From the NCBI GenBank assembly GCA_031399165.1, contig JANNOO010000061.1, positions 1 to 47,438 on the forward strand: a DNA stretch of 47,438 nt. The letters are read 5' to 3'. This DNA is from JAKFWI01 sp031399165 (GTDB taxonomy: Bacteria; Pseudomonadota; Alphaproteobacteria; Caulobacterales; Aquidulcibacteraceae). The notes under the pieces are model-generated. The model had not been told where the DNA came from. It searched no databases and saw only the letters and a list, made by a program, of their open reading frames with translations. This document shows, piece by piece, positions 16,332 through 22,991 of this stretch; within the stretch, counting starts at the first letter, position 1; every line of letters starts with the position of its first letter. A program made the position numbers and the translations under genes.

Positions 16332-16495
16332 GCGTCCGCACCTGGCTTTCGGCGCGGGCTGCGATGCCCCGGAGAACGGCCGCTTGGCCACCGAAATCGC
16401 CGCCCACAATAAATTTTTGCGCCGGTTTGGTGACGCGCCCTTGACACTCCGAACCCTGCGGAGTGTTCATCGGTCCATCCGCTGGGGCGATCCAT

Positions 16496-16837
16496 ATGCA
16501 GCTGAATATCGAAGACCTGCCTGACGGCGTCACAAAGGCGATTCTCGCTGGCCGGATGGACATCGACGGCGCCAGCGCGGTGGATATGCAGTTCAACGTT
16601 CTGGCGGGGAACAAGCGGGCGCTTGTCGTTGATCTTTCGCAAGTGAGCTTCATAGCTTCGATGGGCCTGCGCACGCTGATGACTTGCGCACGCGCGATCA
16701 GCTCCAAGGGCGGCAGAATGGCGCTCGCGTCGCCGCAGGACAATGTCCGGCGCGTGCTCGACACCAGCGGCGTTGAAGACCTCATGGGCGTTCTTCCCTC
16801 CGTGGAATCGGCGGTCAGCTTCGTCCGCACCACCTGA
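16496..16837 (+). CDS. STAS-domain anti-sigma factor antagonist
   Basis: A 113-residue single STAS domain of the RsbV/SpoIIAA type: beta strands VTKAILAGRMDIDGA, LVVDLSQVSFIASMGLRTLM and the C-terminal helix around VRRVLDTSGVEDLMGV. The phosphorylatable serine is Ser55 in FIASMGLRT. Such proteins bind an anti-sigma kinase when unphosphorylated and so free a sigma factor or other partner. The ATG at 16496 follows GGGGCGA at about 16484; a GTG at 16463 is less likely. The next gene, 7 bases on, carries both a kinase-like ATPase domain and a PP2C phosphatase, the expected partners. Confidence 0.88.
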   Translation: MQLNIEDLPDGVTKAILAGRMDIDGASAVDMQFNVLAGNKRALVVDLSQVSFIASMGLRTLMTCARAISSKGGRMALASPQDNVRRVLDTSGVEDLMGVLPSVESAVSFVRTT

Positions 16838-16844
16838 GCATCCC

Positions 16845-18539
16845 GTGCATCGCAGGCCGGTCAGAGACGACCTCTCAGACGTCAGCGATGCGATGGGCTG
16901 GGCTGACGCCATAGCCGCGGAGGCTGGCCTGGGTGAGCGCGTTCGCCATGACTTGCAGGTATGCCTCGAAGAAGCGCTGAGCAATCTGGTTATCCACGCG
17001 CATGCGGCGGGTGAGAAGGACATTGCACTTGAACTTTTGGCTGACGGCGGCAACGCGCTGGTGCAGATCTCCGACCGGTGCGCACCGTTCGACGTTGCGA
17101 CGGCGCCATTACCCAGACCGGACGCAGCCCGCACCGGCGGCGCTGGCCTGCGCTTGCTGCGCACGTTTGCCGGGGCGTTGCACTACGCCAGAGAAGATGA
17201 TCGGAACGTGCTGCGCCTGACAGTGCACGCGCCCGCCGTGATTGACACAGCGACGTTCAAGAACATCCCGGCGTTTGCCGAAATGCCGGACGCAGCGCTG
17301 CGTCAGCTCATCGACGCCTCCGCTACACACGTGTTCGAAACCGCCGCGCGGCTGATGACGCAAGGCGAGACGAGCGAGTTCTGCATTATCCTGCTGGAGG
17401 GCAGCGTCAGCATCGTCAACGAACGCCAAAGCGGCGCATTCCCGGTAGCCAACGTGCACGCTCCCGCGCTGATCGGCGAGATCGGCGCACTGGCTGACTT
17501 GCCGCGCACCGCCAGCGCCGTGGCCCTGACGCCGGTCACCGCGATCACTGCGTCAAGCGCAGCATTGCGCCGGGCGTTCGATAACGCGCCCAGGTCGCTG
17601 CACGGAGTGATCCGTCAGCTGGGCCAGCAAATCCGCAACGTCAACACCGCGCTGGGACTTTACGCCGATGGCCTGGGAGCGCTGGAGCGCGGTGAGATCG
17701 ACCAGACGCTGGCGCACGACCTCGATCATCTGGGCCCGAACCTGGAAAATTTCACCGAAGCATTTCGGCGTTTGACCAAGCGCATCGAACAGGAGCGGCG
17801 GACGCGTGCGGAAATGGCCAGCGCCGCGGTGATCCAGCGTGAGATGCTGCCGCGTGAAATGGGAGACGAACGCCTCGCGGGCCGTTGCGATGTTTTCGGC
17901 GATATGACGCCGGCCAAGCATGTCGGCGGCGATCTCTATGATGTGTTCATGCTCGACGACGATCGTTTAGCCCTATGCGTCGGCGATGTCTGCGGCAAAG
18001 GCGTTCCGGCCAGTCTTTTCATGTGCATCACGGTGACAACGCTGCGCATTGTCGCGCGCGAAGGGCTCGCCCTTGATGACATGATGGCGAAAGTGAACAC
18101 CTCGTTGTTCGCCCAGAACCCCACCTCAATCTTCGCGACGCTGTTCTTTGGCGTCGTCGATCTGCGCAACGGGCGGCTGACCTATGTGAATTGCGGGCAC
18201 AATCCCCCGCTCGTGCTGCACCGCGACGGCGCGTGCACGCCGCTTGCTTCTAGCGGCCCGCCGCTGGCGATCCTACCGGCCAAGCGCTGGCCTGTGCAGG
18301 AGGCCACGCTGGCGCCTGGCGAGGCGCTGTTCATCTTTAGTGACGGCGTGACCGAGGCGCTGGATGTGGGTGGCGTGGAATACGGCGAAGAGCGCCTGTT
18401 GCATGTGCTTTCCGGGGCGCCCGTGAGGGACGCGAAGGGCTTGGTGGCGGCGGTCAACCAGAACGTCGCGCGCTTTGCCGAAGGCGCTGAGCAGGCCGAC
18501 GATATTACCTGCCTGGCTCTCGTTCTACCGACGAAGTAA
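16845..18539 (+). CDS. HATPase (RsbW-like) - cyclic-nucleotide-binding - PP2C/SpoIIE phosphatase fusion
   Basis: A 564-residue cytoplasmic fusion. Residues about 1-130 form an RsbW-like anti-sigma serine kinase domain (N box EEALSNLVIHAHAAG, SDRCAPFD, GGAGLRLLR). About 135-250 form a cNMP-binding domain (EFCIILLEGSVSIV, APALIGEIGALADLPRTASA). A helical linker with ERRTRAEMASAAVIQREMLP leads to a PP2C SpoIIE-type phosphatase (about 365-564) with VGGDLYDVF, VGDVCGKGVPASLFM and FSDGVTEA. It can be read as a kinase and phosphatase for the STAS protein encoded 7 bases upstream, gated by a small ligand. The GTG at 16845 is the start that avoids overlap; the frame stays open further upstream inside the STAS gene. 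No sigma factor gene is adjacent. Confidence 0.85.
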   Translation: MHRRPVRDDLSDVSDAMGWADAIAAEAGLGERVRHDLQVCLEEALSNLVIHAHAAGEKDIALELLADGGNALVQISDRCAPFDVATAPLPRPDAARTGGAGLRLLRTFAGALHYAREDDRNVLRLTVHAPAVIDTATFKNIPAFAEMPDAALRQLIDASATHVFETAARLMTQGETSEFCIILLEGSVSIVNERQSGAFPVANVHAPALIGEIGALADLPRTASAVALTPVTAITASSAALRRAFDNAPRSLHGVIRQLGQQIRNVNTALGLYADGLGALERGEIDQTLAHDLDHLGPNLENFTEAFRRLTKRIEQERRTRAEMASAAVIQREMLPREMGDERLAGRCDVFGDMTPAKHVGGDLYDVFMLDDDRLALCVGDVCGKGVPASLFMCITVTTLRIVAREGLALDDMMAKVNTSLFAQNPTSIFATLFFGVVDLRNGRLTYVNCGHNPPLVLHRDGACTPLASSGPPLAILPAKRWPVQEATLAPGEALFIFSDGVTEALDVGGVEYGEERLLHVLSGAPVRDAKGLVAAVNQNVARFAEGAEQADDITCLALVLPTK

Positions 18540-19058
18540 CAGGCAGATGCTGCCTCAATACGGACCGCCGGCTGTCGGCACGAGTAGCAATGAAGTCGGC
18601 GAAACGCAGACGCAAACTGCGGGATAAAGTAAACTTATCCTACCCCACCCAAACATCCCCCATACTCCCTTCGTACCGCGCAACGGGAGGGTTTCGGGGC
18701 CTCGAAATCTTCGAAGCGCGCGGGATCGTGGTCGGCGTGAAAGCTGCGGTGGAGCAGATTAAGTTCGGTGCAAACCGCGGGCCGGGTGTTCGAGCATCCG
18801 CGCGATGGGCCGGGAATTGGTCGCGGGCGCGAATAACGCCCCCTTCCGATCCGGTTTCAAACGATCACGGCGGGGCGCGCGTGGTGCGCCAAGCATCCAT
18901 CCATTTCATCCGCGCGCAGGCGTGAGCCGCGCGCCCCGCGCCTCCCGATCGGGGAGCATTGAGTTTCTGCACACGGAGCGAAAGCCCGTGAACGAAGAGG
19001 CGCGCGTGAGTATTTTCCGTCTCCTGCAAGGGAGAAGGAAACTCAGTTTGGAGCCAAA
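18540..19058. other. 519-base gap without a clear gene; hairpin-rich, possible structured RNA
   Basis: No convincing protein gene; short frames here have no family match. Seen in order: an inverted repeat GGATAA-N7-TTATCC (18622-18640), CTCCC/GGGAG and TTTCG/CGAAA hairpins near 18665-18710, a perfect 12-bp stem GCGGGGCGCGCG (18870-18881) with CGCGCGCCCCGC (18928-18939), a hairpin at about 18942-18956, and an 8-bp pair TGAGTTTC (18960-18967) with GAAACTCA (19038-19045) enclosing a TCTCC/GGAGA hairpin. I could not match it to tmRNA, RNase P RNA, SRP RNA or 6S RNA by conserved segments. A 24-codon GTG frame (18988-19062) is too short to support. Confidence 0.4.
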
Positions 19059-19379
19059 TTAGTGCTGGCTCGCGGGAATCCTTACGATCAAACCATCCAG
19101 CTCCGGCGTCACCTTGATCTGGCAGGATAGCCGAGAAGTCGGTTCCACGTCGTTGGCGAAGTCGAGCATGCTCTCTTCCATGCTGGAGGCCTTGCCGGTC
19201 TTATCGATCCAGGCTTCGTCAACATAGACATGGCATGTGGCGCACGCGCAGGCGCCGCCGCAATCGGCGTCAATGCCCGCCACGCCGTGCCTGAGCGCGC
19301 CTTCCATCACGGACATGCCGTCCGTCACGTCGAATTCGTGCTCTTCGCCGTTGCTCTCGATGTATTTGATCTTCGCCAT
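19059..19379 (-). CDS. 2Fe-2S ferredoxin, adrenodoxin/putidaredoxin type
   Basis: A 106-residue electron carrier with the vertebrate-type cluster spacing: Cys40, Cys46, Cys49 (C-x5-C-x2-C within DADCGGACACATCHVYV) and Cys86 in RLSCQI. One extra cysteine, Cys44, lies inside the loop. It begins MAKIKYIESNGEEHEFDV and ends with the usual short tail ELDGLIVRIPASQH. The reductase gene lies 16 bases upstream on the same strand, so the pair probably forms one electron-transfer chain from NAD(P)H; the final acceptor (P450, Fe-S assembly or another oxygenase) is not in the window. Confidence 0.92.
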   Translation of the reverse strand: MAKIKYIESNGEEHEFDVTDGMSVMEGALRHGVAGIDADCGGACACATCHVYVDEAWIDKTGKASSMEESMLDFANDVEPTSRLSCQIKVTPELDGLIVRIPASQH

Positions 19380-19395
19380 GACGTTCCTTAGGCCG

Positions 19396-20625
19396 CTAAC
19401 TCGCGGCCACGATTTCCTTCATCGTCTTTGACATATCGCTAAGCAGCGCCGGTGCAATCGTCCGCCCCCGCTGGATGACCTGCTTGGCGCCCAGATATTC
19501 CGCCGGGCGATTGACCGCATCCACCGCCAGCAGCCGCTCACCCTGGTAGTAAAAGCAGGCGAACGAAGCCTCCGCCATCGAGCCGCGCATCACGATATGA
19601 TCGTAACCGATGAACAGGCCCGCAATGGTCAGCTTGAGATCATATTGGTCGGACCAGAACCACGGCGCTTCCTCGTCCGGAACCTTCGTGCCGGTAATCG
19701 TGGCCGCTGCGATCTTGCCGCCCTCAATCGCGCTATGCACACTCTCCAGCCTGCCGTTGCGGCCGTAGTGAGCCAGCGGCCGGCTTGCGCAATCGCCGAT
19801 GGCGAAGATGTTCGAATCGGACGTGCGGCAGGCGCGGTCTGTGACGATGCCATCGCCGACGCTGAGGCCCGCCTTCTCAGCCAAGCCAATGTCAGGATCC
19901 ACGCCGATGCCGACGATGACGATATCGGCCTCGATCTCGGAGCCGTCCGTCAGCCCCACCGCGCGCACGGCGCCGTCGCCCTTGATCACGGCGGCCTTGC
20001 CGCCAAGCACGAATTTGACGCCCTTGCGCGTATGATAATCGAGGAAAAAGCCCGCGACTTCCGGGCTGGTCACGCGCGCCAGCGGACGCGCCATCGCCTC
20101 CAGCACCGTTACGTCAAGGCCGCGCTGACGGCCCACGGCCGCAACTTCAAGGCCGATGTAACCCGCGCCGACCACAACGAGTTTCTTGCCCGCCTCGAAA
20201 TGCGGCCGGATGGCGTCAACATCCGTCGCCGTGCGCAGCACGAACACGCCGGGAAGATCAGCGCCCGGCACCGGCAGCAGGCGTGGACGGGCGCCCAAAG
20301 CCAGGATCAGCGCGTCATACGGAAGCTCGCGCCCGCCCTCCATGCGTATGCGCTTGTTGGCGCGGTCGATCCAGGTACAGCGATGGCCAAGGATCAGCGT
20401 GATGCGTTCTTCGTCATACACCTCGGCCGGGCGGAACGGCAGGCGATCCTCCGGCAGCTCGCCGAGCAAGAATTTCTTCGACAGCGGCGGCCGCTGATAG
20501 GGCGGCAGACGCTCCTCCCCGATCAGCGCGATCTCGCCGGCAAAGCCACGGCTGCGCAGCTGCGTCGCCGCTTCGGCGCCGCCCTGGCCCGCGCCAATGA
20601 TCACTACCTTGCCGATATCGCTCAT
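19396..20625 (-). CDS. FAD-dependent ferredoxin reductase (putidaredoxin reductase family)
   Basis: A 409-residue flavoprotein that passes electrons from NAD(P)H to the ferredoxin encoded just downstream. The FAD-binding motif is GAGQGGAEAA near residue 11, the second nucleotide-binding motif is VVGAGYIGLEVAAVG, and the FAD-contacting segment FAIGDCASRPL is present. The C-terminal reductase domain includes PWFWSDQYDLKLTIAG, typical of putidaredoxin and rhodocoxin reductases. The ATG at 20623-20625 gives MSDIGKVVIIGAGQGG. It is divergent from the tsaE operon, with 104 bases between the start codons. Confidence 0.92.
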   Translation of the reverse strand: MSDIGKVVIIGAGQGGAEAATQLRSRGFAGEIALIGEERLPPYQRPPLSKKFLLGELPEDRLPFRPAEVYDEERITLILGHRCTWIDRANKRIRMEGGRELPYDALILALGARPRLLPVPGADLPGVFVLRTATDVDAIRPHFEAGKKLVVVGAGYIGLEVAAVGRQRGLDVTVLEAMARPLARVTSPEVAGFFLDYHTRKGVKFVLGGKAAVIKGDGAVRAVGLTDGSEIEADIVIVGIGVDPDIGLAEKAGLSVGDGIVTDRACRTSDSNIFAIGDCASRPLAHYGRNGRLESVHSAIEGGKIAAATITGTKVPDEEAPWFWSDQYDLKLTIAGLFIGYDHIVMRGSMAEASFACFYYQGERLLAVDAVNRPAEYLGAKQVIQRGRTIAPALLSDMSKTMKEIVAAS

Positions 20626-20729
20626 GCCGGATCGATCCCTGGGCCTGTCTGGCCAATGAGCAAGGCTTATGCAACCGGCGTTGATGACGCCCTTGATACC
20701 ACCATGGCGCTGGGCCAGTTTCCCCGCCC

Positions 20730-21185
20730 GTGACGGCGCTTACCCTACCCGACCCGGCCTCCACCGAGGCCCTTGGCGTGCGCCTGGCTGGCGTGCTGGC
20801 TCCCCGCGATGTCGTCTTCCTCAAAGGAGACCTCGGCGCAGGCAAGACCACGCTGGCGCGCGGACTGATCGAGGCATGGACCGGCGAAACCGACGCGCCG
20901 AGCCCGACCTTCACGCTGGTCCAGACTTATGACGGTCCCGCCGGCCCGTTGTGGCATATGGACCTGTACCGGCTGAAGCACCCGGAGGAGGCGCTGGAAT
21001 TGGGGTTAGAGGACGGTTTGGAACAAGCGCTGCTGCTGATCGAATGGCCCGAACGGCTGGGCGCGCTGGCGCCGGCGGACCGGATTGAAATCGCGCTTGC
21101 GCCTGACGGCGCGGGCCGAATCGCGAGACTTTGCGGCTATGGCCGCCATGCTGGATTTACGCTCGATGCCAAAACACCGGCCTGA
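20730..21185 (+). CDS. tsaE: tRNA t6A biosynthesis ATPase TsaE
   Basis: ATPase of the TsaBDE complex that makes N6-threonylcarbamoyladenosine at position 37 of ANN-decoding tRNAs. The 151-residue protein has Walker A GDLGAGKTT (33-41), the following ARGLIEAW helix, SPTFTLVQTY, and HMDLYRL, all family signatures. The likely start is the GTG at 20730, whose GTGA overlaps the stop of a tiny upstream frame. It is the first gene of an operon in which amgK, murU, addB and addA overlap or abut. Clustering of tsaE with amgK and murU is common in alphaproteobacteria. Confidence 0.9.
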   Translation: MTALTLPDPASTEALGVRLAGVLAPRDVVFLKGDLGAGKTTLARGLIEAWTGETDAPSPTFTLVQTYDGPAGPLWHMDLYRLKHPEEALELGLEDGLEQALLLIEWPERLGALAPADRIEIALAPDGAGRIARLCGYGRHAGFTLDAKTPA

Positions 21186-22272
21186 TCGCCAGGGTGCGCT
21201 CATCAGATTGTTGGCTGAGACCGGCTATGAAAGCGCACCACGCAGCCCGTTGGCGGGTGATGCATCAACGCGCCGCTATGAGCGCCTGATCCGGCCGGAG
21301 CGGCCCGCAATTCTGATGGACGCGCCGCCCAACAACGAAAGCCCGCCCTGCCCGCCGCATGCCGGGGAAGCAGAGCGCCTCGCACTTGGCTGGAACGCAA
21401 CGGCCCGGCTTGCGGCGTCGCGCGTGGAAGCATTCGTGGCGGTGGCCAACCACCTTGCCCATTGCGGGTTCTCCGCGCCCGCGATCTATGGCGCCGACGT
21501 CGATGCAGGCTTTGCGATTGTCGAGGATCTCGGCGACGCCCTGTTTGCCAATGTGCTGCGCGAGGGCGCTGACGAGATCGCGCTATACGAGGCGGCCTCA
21601 TCACTGCTGGCCAATCTGCATCAGCGCCCGTTGCCAAGCTGGCTGCCGGCGCCGGGCGCCATCACCGCCTGGCCGCTGCTGGACTATGATCGCCTGGCGC
21701 TCAGCGCCAACGCCGATCTGTTCGTTGAGTGGCTGCCGAAACTTACCGGCGACATCACGCTCTCCGACGCGACACGCGCACGCTGGGAACACGTCCGCAA
21801 CAACCTGATCGAGCAGGCGCTGCGCTTCCCGCGCACCTTCACGATCCGCGATTATCACGCCGAAAACCTGCTCTGGCTGCCCGAGCGCGATGGCGTTGCG
21901 CGCGTTGGCCTGCTCGATTTCCAGGACGCGATCCGGGGCTGGCGCGGCTGGGATTTCTCTATGCTGCTGCACGATGCGCGGCGCGATGTTTCCCCTGCCG
22001 CGGCAGAAGCCGCGATCAATATCTATCTGAAAGAAACCGGGGACGACGAAGCTGCGTTCCGGCGCGAACTCTGCGTACTCGGCGCGCTAAATACGCTGCG
22101 TATTCTCGGCGTGTTCTGCCGGCTGGTCGCGCGCGATGGCAAGGTGCGGTATCTGGAATTCATGCCGCGCGAATGGGGGCATCTGGCTTCCATCCTGCGT
22201 CATCCGAGTCTTGCAGAACTGGCCTCGTTCGTTGACGAATTCGCTGGCGCGCATATGCGGGCGGCGGCGTGA
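21166..22272 (+). CDS. amgK: N-acetylmuramate/N-acetylglucosamine anomeric kinase (aminoglycoside phosphotransferase fold)
   Basis: Phosphorylates MurNAc and GlcNAc at C1 in the cell-wall recycling route that bypasses de novo UDP-MurNAc synthesis. The 368-residue protein opens with the family's SPLAGDASTRRYERLIR. It has the catalytic-loop segment TIRDYHAENLLWLP and the metal-binding LLDFQDAIRGWRGWD of the phosphotransferase fold. The ATG at 21166 is the most likely start, overlapping tsaE by 20 bases; an in-frame ATG at 21148 is an alternative. The partner uridylyltransferase murU follows with a GTGA overlap, which supports the kinase identity over an antibiotic-modifying enzyme. Confidence 0.85.
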   Translation: MPKHRPDRQGALIRLLAETGYESAPRSPLAGDASTRRYERLIRPERPAILMDAPPNNESPPCPPHAGEAERLALGWNATARLAASRVEAFVAVANHLAHCGFSAPAIYGADVDAGFAIVEDLGDALFANVLREGADEIALYEAASSLLANLHQRPLPSWLPAPGAITAWPLLDYDRLALSANADLFVEWLPKLTGDITLSDATRARWEHVRNNLIEQALRFPRTFTIRDYHAENLLWLPERDGVARVGLLDFQDAIRGWRGWDFSMLLHDARRDVSPAAAEAAINIYLKETGDDEAAFRRELCVLGALNTLRILGVFCRLVARDGKVRYLEFMPREWGHLASILRHPSLAELASFVDEFAGAHMRAAA

Positions 22273-22991
22273 GAACGCCCGAAACCGCGATGGTGCTGGC
22301 CGCCGGCCTCGGCACGCGCATGCGGCCGCTGACGCTTGACCGGCCGAAGGCGCTTGTGACTGCCGCGGGGCGGGCGCTGATCGATCACGTTCTGGACCGG
22401 CTCGCGGCGGCGGGCGTCAAACGCGCCGTGGTCAACGTGCATGCGTTCGCCGACCTGCTGGAAGCGCATCTGAAAACGCGGCGCGATATCGAGATTATCA
22501 TTTCGGACGAGCGCGCGCAGCTGATGGAAACCGGAGGCGGTGTTGTGCAGGCGCTGCCGCTGCTCGGCGACGATCCCGTCGTGATTGCGAATATCGATTC
22601 CGTGTGGACTGAACCGGCAGGCTCGGCGATCGCGCGCCTCGCCGCCGGCTACGACCCGGCCAGCATGGGCGCGCGGCTGATGCTGGCGCCGATGGATCAA
22701 TGCCTCGGCTTTGATGGCGTCGGCGATTTCCATTTGCACGAAGAAGGCCGCCTCGCCTTCCGAAACGACGATCCGGCTACGGACTGGGCCTATACCGGCG
22801 TGCAGATCATCGATCCGGCGATCATGGCCGGCGAGAAACTTGAGCCGTTCTCGTTTACGCGCGTCTGGCGGCGGCTGGAGAGCGAAGGCCGGCTGTTCGG
22901 CGCGCCGCTCGGCGGCTATTGGATGCATGTCGGCGACCCGGCCGCGCGCGAGGCGGCCGAAGCACGGCTGGGCCTCCCCGCGGCGATATGA
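22269..22991 (+). CDS. murU: N-acetylmuramate-1-phosphate uridylyltransferase
   Basis: Makes UDP-MurNAc from MurNAc-1-phosphate, the step after AmgK in cell-wall recycling. The 240-residue nucleotidyltransferase has the signature LAAGLGTRMRPLTLDRPKAL (about 11-30) and further sugar-nucleotide motifs VIANIDSVW and DWAYTGVQI. It lacks the left-handed beta-helix tail of GlmU, as expected for MurU. The GTG at 22269 overlaps the amgK stop by four bases, and its stop overlaps the addB start, so translation is probably coupled through the operon. Confidence 0.87.
   Translation: MRTPETAMVLAAGLGTRMRPLTLDRPKALVTAAGRALIDHVLDRLAAAGVKRAVVNVHAFADLLEAHLKTRRDIEIIISDERAQLMETGGGVVQALPLLGDDPVVIANIDSVWTEPAGSAIARLAAGYDPASMGARLMLAPMDQCLGFDGVGDFHLHEEGRLAFRNDDPATDWAYTGVQIIDPAIMAGEKLEPFSFTRVWRRLESEGRLFGAPLGGYWMHVGDPAAREAAEARLGLPAAI

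Noticed and set aside
18590..18925. 111-codon frame in the gap after the phosphatase fusion
   Set aside because: No family resemblance, poor codon pattern, and it overlaps the strong hairpins; a structured non-coding stretch explains it better.
21166..22272. amgK as an aminoglycoside resistance gene because of its phosphotransferase fold
   Set aside because: The overlap with murU and the AGDAS-type N-terminal segment place it in cell-wall sugar recycling.
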